64,000 nt of DNA from CAZKNF01 sp964554105 (GTDB lineage Bacteria; Bacteroidota; Rhodothermia; Rhodothermales; VXPQ01), in the NCBI GenBank assembly GCA_964554105.1, contig CAZKNF010000010.1, positions 1-64,000 on the forward strand, in the 5' to 3' direction. Shown here in pieces: positions 26,480-37,400 of this stretch. A model generated the notes under the pieces. It had not been told where the DNA came from and made no database searches. It saw nothing but the letters and a program-made list of their open reading frames with translations. The first letter of the stretch is position 1. Each line of letters opens with the position of its first letter. A program made the translations under genes and the position numbers.

Positions 26480-27289
26480 ATGATTTTAAAGTCGATTCAG
26501 GGCGAGCGAATTCCGGCTCTCGGCCTTGGAACATACAGGCTTCAAGGACCGGAGTGCAGGGCAGCGGTCAAAGATGCGCTCGAACTGGGATATCGTCACA
26601 TCGATACGGCGCAATCATACGGGAATGAAGACGATGTCGGCCGCGGGATTGCTGATGCATCGGTCGAACGCGGCGACATCTTTCTTACGACGAAAGTTGC
26701 ACTCGATAATCTTGATCCTGCAAGCGTTCGATCCTCGACGCACGGGAGCCTCAGGAAGCTCAAGTCGGATTACGTGGATCTGCTGCTCATCCACTGGCCG
26801 AGCGATGACGTTCCCCTCGAAAGGTCGTTGGACGCCATGATCGAGCTGCGAGAGGAAGGCAAGGCCCGGCACCTCGGCGTCAGCAATTTTCCGCCGGACC
26901 TCGCCAGGGCGGCCGCCGAGCATGCCGGCATTCTAGCCAATCAGGTCGAGTATCATCCTTTTCTCTCGCAGGAGGATCTCACGAGACAGGCCGTCGAGTT
27001 CGGCTATTTACTGACGGCCTACAGCCCCATTGCTCGAGGTCGCGTATCCGATGATGAAACGCTTCGAGAGATCGGCCGGCATCACGGCAAGACTCCGGCG
27101 CAGGTCTCCCTGCGCTGGCTCATTCAGCAACCGAACATCGCTGCCATTCCGAAAGCGTCGAGTGCGGAGCACAGGCGGTCGAATCTCGACATCTTCGATT
27201 TCGAACTCTCGGTTGAGGAGATGGACAGCATCTTCGGCCTCGCTCAGGGGGAACGCCTTGTGGACCCGGCCTGGGGCCCTGAGTGGTAG
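26480..27289 (+). CDS. Aldo/keto reductase
   Basis: A 269-residue (alpha/beta)8 reductase. The catalytic tetrad is visible: Asp in HIDTAQ, Tyr in QSYGNE, Lys in FLTTKV and His in LLIHWP. The NADP-binding end IPKASSAEHRRSNLDIFDFEL is present. It reduces aldehydes or ketones to alcohols; it resembles the DkgA/DkgB group (2,5-diketo-D-gluconate reductases), where substrates are broad. The ATG at 26480 is chosen; a GTG 18 bases upstream is possible. It precedes the topoisomerase IB gene by 44 bases. Confidence 0.9.
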   Translation: MILKSIQGERIPALGLGTYRLQGPECRAAVKDALELGYRHIDTAQSYGNEDDVGRGIADASVERGDIFLTTKVALDNLDPASVRSSTHGSLRKLKSDYVDLLLIHWPSDDVPLERSLDAMIELREEGKARHLGVSNFPPDLARAAAEHAGILANQVEYHPFLSQEDLTRQAVEFGYLLTAYSPIARGRVSDDETLREIGRHHGKTPAQVSLRWLIQQPNIAAIPKASSAEHRRSNLDIFDFELSVEEMDSIFGLAQGERLVDPAWGPEW

Positions 27290-27333
27290 GCGGTTGAAAG
27301 AAGGGCATATTCGAGAAGGGGAAAAGGAAGAGC

Positions 27334-28404
27334 GTGAAAGTGGATGCCTCCGCACATATCGACGTCGAGCTCGATCCCAGGGATTCCGCTGAGAAGGCGG
27401 GACTCACCTACGTCAGCGACACCGAACCCGGAATCCATCGAAAAAAGTGGGGCCGAGGGTTCACGTATATCGATCCCGACGGAGAGCATGTATCGGATCA
27501 AGCGGTCCGGTCACGTATCGACGGGTTGGTGATTCCGCCCGCCTGGACCGATGTCTGGATATGTCTGGATCCGGAAGGACACATTCAGGCGACGGGGCGC
27601 GACGCGGACGGCAGGAAGCAGTACATCTATCATCCGAAATGGGAGCAGGCACGAAACGAGGCGAAATTTAATCGCCTCCTCGTCTTCGGCGAGGCGTTGC
27701 CGACGATTCGCGCTCAATGCGAATCAGACCTTCGAAAACACGGACTTCCCGCTCGAAAGGTCGTTGCGGCGGCCGTCGCGCTCCTGGATCGGACGCTGAT
27801 TCGCGTCGGCAATCAGACATACGCGCAGCGAAACGGCTCATTCGGACTGACGACCCTTCGGGATCGACACGTCGATTTTTCAGGTGCTCGATGTACGTTC
27901 GAGTTCATCGGAAAGGGAGGCAAGAAGCAGTCCATTGAACTTGACGATTCCCGGCTCGCCCGGGTCGTTCGGCGCTGCCGCGACGTGCCCGGATACGAGC
28001 TTTTCCAATATTACAATGCCGAAGACACGCGCTGTCGGATCAGTTCCTCGGATGTGAACGACTATTTGCGCGAAATCACCGGCGAACCGTTTACGGCAAA
28101 GGATTTCCGCACCTGGGGCGCCACTGTGCAGGCTGCCGTCTTTCTCAACGAACTCGATCCTCCGGCAGATAGAAAGGCAGCCGAAAAGCACGTTGTGGCG
28201 GCCGTCAAGATGGTGGCGAAGCTGCTCGGCAACACGGCGGCCGTCAGCCGCAGCTATTATATCCACCCGGCGGTGCTCGACGGCTATCTCGACGGAACCT
28301 TTCGCGAGCGTTTCGAGGAAGGATTAGCCCAGGATCGAACGGATCATCTCGATCGTGAGGAGATGGCGCTGCTCCACTTTCTGAGCATCTCGCTCGACCT
28401 GTAG
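27334..28404 (+). CDS. DNA topoisomerase IB
   Basis: This 356-residue enzyme is a bacterial/poxvirus-type topoisomerase IB. It shows WGRGFTYIDPDGEHV, IPPAWTDVWI and the full catalytic set: Arg in LIRVGN, Lys in EFIGKGGKKQ, Arg in KDFRTWGAT and the nucleophilic Tyr in SRSYYIHP. It relaxes supercoils of either sign through a 3'-phosphotyrosine link. The start is a GTG preceded by AAGGAAGAG. Bacterial members are sporadic and often acquired by transfer; the base composition here does not differ visibly from its neighbours. Confidence 0.94.
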   Translation: MKVDASAHIDVELDPRDSAEKAGLTYVSDTEPGIHRKKWGRGFTYIDPDGEHVSDQAVRSRIDGLVIPPAWTDVWICLDPEGHIQATGRDADGRKQYIYHPKWEQARNEAKFNRLLVFGEALPTIRAQCESDLRKHGLPARKVVAAAVALLDRTLIRVGNQTYAQRNGSFGLTTLRDRHVDFSGARCTFEFIGKGGKKQSIELDDSRLARVVRRCRDVPGYELFQYYNAEDTRCRISSSDVNDYLREITGEPFTAKDFRTWGATVQAAVFLNELDPPADRKAAEKHVVAAVKMVAKLLGNTAAVSRSYYIHPAVLDGYLDGTFRERFEEGLAQDRTDHLDREEMALLHFLSISLDL

Positions 28405-28529
28405 GAGTCGTGGCGCGGACTTGCTCACGTCTGCCTCTCCGGAGAATACCGGCAGGGATCTTTATGGCTCGATTACGTGGATTCGTGCATAAAATATGTG
28501 TCGGAAGCGCTTTCGCACCTTAAATAGAG

Positions 28530-28558
28530 TTGACAATAGGCGATAAATACCTTAGAAT
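28530..28558 (+). promoter_or_regulatory. Sigma-70-type promoter of amtB-glnK
   Basis: TTGACA (28530-28535) is a perfect -35 box, followed after exactly 17 bases by TAGAAT (28553-28558), one base off the -10 consensus. Transcription would start about 28565, giving a leader of roughly 48 bases to the amtB ATG, beginning near a small hairpin (TTCGG at 28560, CCGAA at 28572). The short sequence TAAATACCT within the spacer recurs at 30023-30031 just before the PII start. Confidence 0.75.
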
Positions 28559-28612
28559 CTTCGGCATCATACCGAAATGCACTAAGGATATTAACAGAAA
28601 CTGCCTTTGTCC

Positions 28613-29986
<1,374 letters not shown>

Positions 29987-30034
29987 TTAACTTGAACGTC
30001 CTCCTTTCACCTTTTTCTTAGGTAAATACCTGTC

Positions 30035-30448
30035 ATGAAGCTCATAAAAGCCATTATCCGTCCCGACAAGCTGGGCGACGTTCTCACCGCACTTTTTCAG
30101 GCCGACGTTCACGGACTCTCTGTCAGCCGGATCCGCGGACACGGCGGCGAAAAAGAACCGGTAGAAACGTATCGCGGAACTACGGTAAAGATGGAGTTAA
30201 CCGAAAAGGTGATGCTCGACATCGGCGTCTCCGAAACGTATGTCGATGCCACGGTGCAATCCATCCTCGCTTCCGCGCGCACCGGTTCAGTCGGAGACGG
30301 AAAGGTTTTCGTTCTGCCCGTGGACAAGATCTATCGAATCCGAACCGGAGAAGAAGACAAGGCGGCCGTGACGCCGGTCGGTACGCTCGAATCCGCGGCA
30401 TCTCCCGGAGGCGCTGGGAAGAATCGCAGCTCGGCACCGATCACGTAG
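30035..30448 (+). CDS. glnK: PII nitrogen regulator lacking the uridylylation tyrosine
   Basis: A 137-residue PII protein aligned without gaps to GlnB over the first 110 residues: IIRPDKLGDVLTAL, RTGSVGDGKVFVLPV and RIRTGEED are intact. In the T-loop Tyr46 is kept but position 51, uridylylated in Escherichia coli, is Val, residues 49-50 are Thr-Thr, and position 39 (Gln, a ligand of Mg-2-oxoglutarate) is Glu. So it cannot be controlled by uridylylation at the usual site and may sense 2-oxoglutarate differently. A 25-residue C-terminal extension follows. It should bind AmtB. The end overlaps the convergent gene by 8 bases. Confidence 0.93.
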   Translation: MKLIKAIIRPDKLGDVLTALFQADVHGLSVSRIRGHGGEKEPVETYRGTTVKMELTEKVMLDIGVSETYVDATVQSILASARTGSVGDGKVFVLPVDKIYRIRTGEEDKAAVTPVGTLESAASPGGAGKNRSSAPIT

Positions 30449-31235
30449 CGGGTCCACATGCTGCGGCTTCCTGATTTTCGGGCGGCTGCACTTTCCTCAT
30501 CACCCATTTCATTCCGTAGATCAGAGACGCGCGCTGGTACTGGGGCTCCCAGTAGGAAGGCTTGTCTCGACCGAGGCGGCGAATCACGAGTTCGTCGTCT
30601 CGATCAATTTCCGGCCATTCGAACGGTTCTCCGAATGCATCCTCTTCCAGCACCGGAGCCTCGAACTGCACAACCGCCAGATCCTCCGTCATCCCCGGAA
30701 TCGAACTACACGTCTGCGCGGCGGCGTTCGCCGCAAAGATCCGACGGCCGTAGGGCGTGAACAGCGCAGGTTCCCACACCGCAAGAAGGTGCAGCACGTC
30801 GAACGGGCAGTCCTCCAGATCCTGCCTTCGCATCCGGTAAATCGCATCGACATTGCTGGATCCCAGCGACAGCGCGTCGTTGTCCTCCACGAGCGCTCTC
30901 TGAAGGTCCTCCGGCGTGTCGGTGTAGTCGATGGCGACGCGCCTCGTGCCGAGATCAATCAGGAAGTCGAACCGGCACTCCATCCAGGGCGTCCAAACCG
31001 TGCCCTTATATTCGAGAGATGCTGCCGGCGACAGGTAGGCGATGAGATACCGCGCCAGGCGGTCGTCGAGATCACTCTCGTAGGGTGGATCATAGAAGAG
31101 CGTAGTCTGGATTGAAGCGCGGCGTGCGGCCGGCCGATCGGCTGCCGGGTGATCGGCTGCCTGCCGTTCACCGTCGAAAAAGCCGGGCGGCGTCCCCGGC
31201 GTCGATGCACGCGATGAAATGGCAGTGTCTATCAT
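30441..31235 (-). CDS. Uncharacterised protein, 264 residues
   Basis: I do not recognise this protein. The ATG at 31235 has GAGG five bases upstream; upstream in-frame ATGs (31277, 31331) are possible. A disordered, proline/alanine-rich first 45 residues precedes a mixed alpha/beta domain with CRFDFLIDLGTRRVAIDYTD near residue 90 and then two tryptophan-containing segments (AVWEPALFTPYGRR, SYWEPQYQRASLIYGMKW). The FDFLID...VAIDY strand pair loosely recalls PD-(D/E)XK nuclease-like folds, but the conserved lysine is missing, so I do not assign that. No signal peptide or membrane segment. It is divergent from the large outer-membrane protein gene. Confidence 0.6.
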   Translation of the reverse strand: MIDTAISSRASTPGTPPGFFDGERQAADHPAADRPAARRASIQTTLFYDPPYESDLDDRLARYLIAYLSPAASLEYKGTVWTPWMECRFDFLIDLGTRRVAIDYTDTPEDLQRALVEDNDALSLGSSNVDAIYRMRRQDLEDCPFDVLHLLAVWEPALFTPYGRRIFAANAAAQTCSSIPGMTEDLAVVQFEAPVLEEDAFGEPFEWPEIDRDDELVIRRLGRDKPSYWEPQYQRASLIYGMKWVMRKVQPPENQEAAACGPAT

Positions 31236-31491
31236 GATTTCCTCGTAGGTTTTCCCCGTAGAACGTGATCTCTTCATAACCTGCTCGCAAGATAGGAGGG
31301 GGATATGACAGCATTTTGTCATACCCATCAACGATTTTCCATGTGATGAAGAAAAGAAGCCTGTGATCTCGAGAAAACGACGATCGGAGTCGGGTTGCTT
31401 ACATCGTATCCTCGACGAACTCTTTCACAGATGCGTCAATCGAATCGCGCGCGCGACCTCAACTCGAAACGGCGGCAGACCTGCGCAACCA

Positions 31492-34413
31492 GTGCCTCGT
31501 TTCTTCACGATTCTACCAATCCTCCTCATCCTATTCGCAGGCGACACGCGAGCACAGGGCTTCCAGATACTCAGCGGCCGAAATCATCCCGAGCTCGATT
31601 GGCGAGTCGCCGAAACAGCCCACTTCCGGATCATTTATGCCTCCCACCTCGAAGGCATAGAATCGCAGGTGGCTCCTATCGCCGAACGCAGCTATTCCGC
31701 ACTCGCACGGAATCTCGACACGGAGTTCGATCGCAAGATCGACATCTTTCTGTCAGATGAAGATGAGATCGCAAACGGCTTTGCCGTCCCGATGGGGACG
31801 GGCCATACGAATATCTGGGTTCACACCAGCACCTACGCCGGCCTGACCACAGGCCGCGAGAAATGGCTGCGGACGGTCATTTCCCACGAGCTCGCCCATA
31901 TCTTTCACTTCCGCGCCGCCCTCCCGCGTCCGCGATGGTTAAACTTCGTCACGGCCGATCCATTGCCGCGCTTCTGGACGGAAGGACTCGCCCAATATCA
32001 GACCGAAAACTGGACGGCGATGCGCGGTGACCGGTGGCTCCGAGCGGCCGTGCTCGACGACGACCTCTCGTACACTGACGGACGATCCCTCTGGAACGGT
32101 CGGCTGCTCTACGCGATCGGCAACTCGCAGGTGCGCTACCTCGCAGAACGATACGGGGATTCGACCCTGGTGAACATTCTGAAGCACAGAAAGAATGTTC
32201 TGCTCGGACTTGTGAAATCCCACGACTTCCATACCGCCTTTCGCAGCGAAACCGGGGAGTCGTATCGAGACTTCTACGATGAATGGCGGCGCCACGTCAA
32301 TGTGTACTACAACACGATGGCGGGACAGATGGAACGGTCCGATTCGCTCGACGCCGATCCCATGGACCTTCCGGGACAGTACTATTTCGACGTGGCGTAC
32401 AGCCCCGATACGTCGTACGTCGCCGTCCTTTCTCTCACGTCGCTTCAGCGGCCGGTTCGGCGGCTGTTTGTCATAGATCGATCGTCGGATGACGTTAACA
32501 TTATCGCTGAAGGCGCGATCGATGCGCCTGTTTCCTGGAGTCCGCAAGGAGATCGCATCGCCTATTCGCGCCAGCGCCGCGGACAGTACGGATCGATACT
32601 GCGCGACATCTATGTCGCCGACCACACCGGAAACAACCGGACACGTGTCACGGAGAATCGGCGCGCTGGTTCACCGTCGTTTTCACCAGACGGCGAGCGG
32701 CTCGCATACATCGCATCCGAAGGAGAAACGGACAATCTCTTCGTGCTGCATCTCGAGTCGGGGCGGGAGGATCAACTGACGGAATATGAAGGAGACGTCC
32801 AGATCTCGTCACTCAGCTGGCACCGAGCAGGCAACGAGATCGTGTTTGATCGTTTTCTTGAAGATGGCCGGCGTGATATTGCGGTATTGAATCTGGACGA
32901 AGGCACGACAGATCGAATCACCGACGGCGAGCAAGACGACCGGCGTCCCGTGTGGAGTCCGGATGGACAGCACATCGCGTATACATCACTCCGCGATGAC
33001 GTTCCCAACACCTTCGTGTACGATCGCCGATCCGACACTCATCGGCGCGTCACAGCACTCGTAACTGGTGCGGAAGTCGTGGATTGGCTGCCGCCGGATT
33101 CAACCGGTACGGAGACGCTCATCATAACGTCCCAGGTATCGAAAACGGGCGATCATGCCTATCGAATCGATGCCTCGCGTTTCGCATCCGATCCGCAGAT
33201 TTTGATTCCCGCTGCATATGCCGCGTGGACCGAGCACCGGCCGCCCGACATTATTCCTCGGACCATCCCGCGGAATCAGAGCTTGATTTCCAGTCGCTAT
33301 ACGTATCGATCGATTCGCAATCTGAGGCACGTCGCGTCGGCGGCTTTCCCATACGCGTGGTTTGACGGCGACTTCGGCGTAGCGGCTTTCACCTCATGGA
33401 TTGAGCCGCTCGGGAAGCATACTATCGCCGTTGGAGGCGCATTCTCTGCTCGAAGTCCCTCGGCCAGCGTCGGCGCCGCATCGTACCAGAACAATCAGTG
33501 GTTTCCGACGATCGGCATCAATCTGTATCGCTTGCCCGGATCTGCCCGAATCTACGGCAACGATCTTCTCGTCGAGACCTACGCGGGCGGCGATATCACG
33601 ATGAGCCTGCCGCTGGACTGGTCCGACAATCCCTTTGTGGCAGAGCAGTTTGCTCTTCGCCTTCGCCTCGTGGATATCGACCCGATTACCAGAGGAGATG
33701 TGGATGCGCCGGAGGGAATTGTGCCGCCGGCTGAAGGACAGCAGGCAGACATCCGGGCCGTCCTGACGTGGAAGAAGCAGCGTCCCTACCGGGGCAACCT
33801 GATCCACCCGCTCGACGGTCTGGGCGCGCGGCTCCAGATCACGGCGGCGGCGCGGGTGATCGGAACCGACAGTGAGTTTATTCGAGGTGACGCATCGACA
33901 TTCGGGGTATTTAGCGGACCCGGGCTGCACCGGCTGTTCGCTTACGGACGCGTCCAGGTACAGCATGGCGAACCCTTTCCACAAGATTTCGTCGGTCTAT
34001 CACGCCACGACGATTTCCACATCGACTTGCCTTATGCGGTCCCGTTTTCGTTCGGCCGCTCTGAGCGTGTACGAGGACACCGCAGCTATGCACTTGGAGA
34101 TCGCCTTCTGTTCGGCACGCTGGAATACCGCGTACCGGTGCTCTCGAGTCTGCAGACACGGATTCTCGGAGCGGTTTCTCTCGGGGGCGTAGCGGCGGCT
34201 GCGTTCGCGGATGGAGGACTGGTCTGGACCGGCGCAGACGTCGAAAACGGAGTATCTCGAGTTGGACTCGGTCTGGAGCTCAAAAACGAGCTGAAGCTCG
34301 GCGGCTTTCTCCGCTTCGCCCACGCGTTCGGTATCGCTCAGCAGGCGGCGGACGTCGGCATTGACGAGGATTACGAGATCTACTATCGTATTCGGACGAG
34401 CGTGCCTTTCTAA
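31492..34413 (+). CDS. Metalloprotease-like / TolB-type propeller / outer-membrane barrel protein
   Basis: About 973 residues. A signal peptide (FTILPILLILFAGDTRAQG) leads to a gluzincin-like domain with the zinc motif HELAH (about residue 132) and a later WTEGLAQ glutamate. The middle has repeated PD40/WD40-like blades (WSPQGDRIAYSR, FSPDGERLAYIAS, WSPDGQHIAYTS) of the TolB type. The last 300 residues are beta-strand rich and end in aromatic residue Phe, like a BamA-type barrel. It is probably exported and outer-membrane linked. The reading frame is open from 31363, but the GTG at 31492 gives a normal leader. The 3' end lies five bases from the hybrid kinase stop codon. Confidence 0.72.
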   Translation: MPRFFTILPILLILFAGDTRAQGFQILSGRNHPELDWRVAETAHFRIIYASHLEGIESQVAPIAERSYSALARNLDTEFDRKIDIFLSDEDEIANGFAVPMGTGHTNIWVHTSTYAGLTTGREKWLRTVISHELAHIFHFRAALPRPRWLNFVTADPLPRFWTEGLAQYQTENWTAMRGDRWLRAAVLDDDLSYTDGRSLWNGRLLYAIGNSQVRYLAERYGDSTLVNILKHRKNVLLGLVKSHDFHTAFRSETGESYRDFYDEWRRHVNVYYNTMAGQMERSDSLDADPMDLPGQYYFDVAYSPDTSYVAVLSLTSLQRPVRRLFVIDRSSDDVNIIAEGAIDAPVSWSPQGDRIAYSRQRRGQYGSILRDIYVADHTGNNRTRVTENRRAGSPSFSPDGERLAYIASEGETDNLFVLHLESGREDQLTEYEGDVQISSLSWHRAGNEIVFDRFLEDGRRDIAVLNLDEGTTDRITDGEQDDRRPVWSPDGQHIAYTSLRDDVPNTFVYDRRSDTHRRVTALVTGAEVVDWLPPDSTGTETLIITSQVSKTGDHAYRIDASRFASDPQILIPAAYAAWTEHRPPDIIPRTIPRNQSLISSRYTYRSIRNLRHVASAAFPYAWFDGDFGVAAFTSWIEPLGKHTIAVGGAFSARSPSASVGAASYQNNQWFPTIGINLYRLPGSARIYGNDLLVETYAGGDITMSLPLDWSDNPFVAEQFALRLRLVDIDPITRGDVDAPEGIVPPAEGQQADIRAVLTWKKQRPYRGNLIHPLDGLGARLQITAAARVIGTDSEFIRGDASTFGVFSGPGLHRLFAYGRVQVQHGEPFPQDFVGLSRHDDFHIDLPYAVPFSFGRSERVRGHRSYALGDRLLFGTLEYRVPVLSSLQTRILGAVSLGGVAAAAFADGGLVWTGADVENGVSRVGLGLELKNELKLGGFLRFAHAFGIAQQAADVGIDEDYEIYYRIRTSVPF

Positions 34414-34418
34414 TCACG

Positions 34419-37400
34419 TCACGTTTCCAACGCCGCCGGACTCTCGGTGCCGGATCCGTTGGGATCAAACGCAACGAGCACCGATCGCAGCCGGCTGAGA
34501 TCGCGTTCCAGCGTTTTCACCATCGCCACCGCGCCGGCAACATCTCCGGATCCGCTCATCTCTTCGATTTTCCTGGCCGTCTCGACGGTCGCCGAAGCCT
34601 TGAGGCTGCCTGCCGACCCCTGCAGCGAATGAGAAAGGCGCCCGAGCGCTCCGACGTTTCCGGTCGCTGCAGCCACGCGTATTTTCGACAGATGCTCCGG
34701 ATACCATTTGAGGAATTCATGCGCGATTTCGGCTAGAAGACCGTCGTCGCCGTCGAACCATTCCACGAGAGCGTCCATGTCCAGCACGTCCGCACCAATT
34801 TCGGCCGCGGCCTTCTCGGGATCTTGCGGTTCTGCATTCCCCGCATCGCGCAGATCCGGAGACGGTGAAAGTGCCTCGAGTACATTTATCAGCTCACCCT
34901 TGTCGAGCGGTTTGGAAAGGTAGTCGTCCATTCCCGCTTCGAGGCATCGTTCACGATCCCCCTCCATGGCGTGCGCGGTCAGAGCGACGATGGGAGTACA
35001 TCCTCCGGCGGCGTTCTCGATCCGTCGAATAGCGGCCGTTGCTTCCAGACCACTCATTTCCGGCATCTGCACGTCCATAAAGATCACGTCGAAAGACTGC
35101 GGCTCGAAAGCAGCTACCGCCTCTCGGCCGTTCGAGGCCACCACAAGGTCGTGTCCCAGCTTTCGCAAGAGACCTGTCATCAATCGCTGATTGATCTCGT
35201 TGTCCTCGGCCAGCAAGACCCGCAGCTGCCGCGGCTCGTCCACGGATCGGATCCCATTTTCAGCGGATGTCTGGGCGACCACGACAGGCACATCATCGGC
35301 CCCGAACGCCACAGCCATGGCATCGTACAGCTCGGATTGAGTGAACGGCTTCATGAGCTGCGCATCGATATCGAGCCGACGACTCCGGGCGTGAGCGTCT
35401 CGCAGCACGGCCGACGTCAACAGGAATATCTTAGAGCGCGACCGCGCTTTCCGCATCTCTGCCGCGACCTCAAATCCATCCATCTCGGGCATCTGATAAT
35501 CGAGCAGTACGAGGTCGAATTCGGTACCAAGTGTCCTGGCACGATTCATCTCCTTCAGAGCCTCCATTCCACCTGTAACCACCGTAACCTGCATTCCCCA
35601 GTTGGTCAGCATATCCTTAATAATGCGCCGATTGGTCGCGTTGTCGTCCACCGCTAGAACGGAGCGCCCCATCAGGGGCGCCTGCGGAACGTCGTCCGGC
35701 CGCATCATGGCGTGTTCGCTGATCTCAAACTTGGCCGTGAAGTGAAAGACAGATCCTTGCCCTTCTTCACTTTCCACCCAGATTCGACCGCCCATCATCT
35801 CCACGATCCGCTGCGAAATGACGAGGCCAAGTCCGGTGCCTGTGAATCGTCGGGTGGATGAACCGTCAGCCTGTTCGAAAGCCCGAAAGATCTGCGCCCG
35901 CTTATTCTCGGGTATGCCGATTCCCGTATCGCGCACCTGGAAGTGCAGCTCGACGCTCTCCTCTGTCTGCACGGATACGCCGACGTCTGCGAGAATGGGT
36001 TCGACCGATGTCTCGATCTCGCCGTCGTCGGTAAATTTTATCGCGTTCCCCACCAGATTAACGAGCACCTGTCGCAGGCGGATCGGATCGCCGATCAGTG
36101 CATCGGGAACGTCGGGGGACACGCTGAAAGCAAGCTCGAGTCCTTTCGTGTGGGCCCTCAGCGCCAGCGCCTTTAGTGTAGACCCGACGTGATCGCGCAG
36201 GCGAAAATCCGTCGCTTCGAGGTCGAGCTTTCCGGCTTCGATCTTCGAGAAATCGAGAATGTCGTTGATGACGCGCAGAAGCGACTGTGCCGACGAGCGC
36301 ACCATTTTCATGTAGTCGTTCTGCTCAGGGGTGAGCTTCGTTTCGAGCATCAGTTCGGTCATTCCCAGCACTCCGTTCATCGGGGTGCGTATTTCGTGGC
36401 TCATGTTGGCGAGAAACTCGCTCTTCGCTCTGCTGGCAGCCTGCGCCTCCTCCTTCGCCGCCGTCAATTCGTCGTTCGCCCGCCGAAGCTCCTCCGTGCG
36501 CCGGCTCACCGTGTCGGTCAGCATCTCGCGGTGGCGTTCGAGACTGCGCGTACGCGCATAAACGAAACCGAGGACCGCGATACTTAATCCCGAAAAACCC
36601 AGAAGGTAGAACCACCACGTCTGCCAGAACGGGCTTTGGACGATGACTCGGAGAGCTGCACCTTGCTCATTCCATACGCCGTCCTTGTTCGAAGCGCGGA
36701 CGCGAAATGTGTATTTCCCCGGATCCAAATTCGTATAGGTGGCGAATCGCTTATCGGCGCTCGTATGAACCCACTCGTCATTGAATCCCTCGAGTATGTA
36801 CGCATAGCGGTTCTCGTCGGGAGCGGCGAAATGGAGCGCTGCGAATTCGAAGGAGAAGACGTCTTCTTCGTAGGAAAGAACAATTTCGTCGGTCGTGTTT
36901 ACTGATTCCTCGAGGATTGCACGCCCTCCGTCCATGCGTCCGACAGGAACGGAACGATTGAAGAGCTGGAAATCCGTGAGGGCGACGGCCGGCTCGTGTG
37001 GATCGGCCTCTATTCGGTCCGGGAAGAATGCGTTGAAACCGTTCGATCCCCCGAAAAAGAATTCTCCTCGCCGACTCGCATGGTAAGCACCCTGGTAAAA
37101 CACGTTGCTCTGGAGGCCGCTGCTTTCGGTATAGGTCGTGAACGATTCGCTTTTTGGATCGAATCGGCTGAGACCGTCATTCGTGCTGATCCAGAGCTGC
37201 CCCTCGCCGTCGGCCAGGATGCCATAGACCATGTCGTGCGCAAGACCGTCCTTCTGCAAGTAGGCTTTGAACCTGGCCCGCGAACCGTCACCATCCACGG
37301 TCATCTTATTCAGCCCTCGACTCGTGCCCACCCAGAACACACCGTTCGGGTCTTCATAGATCGCATACACGCCGTCACTGCTGAGACTCATCGGGTCATC

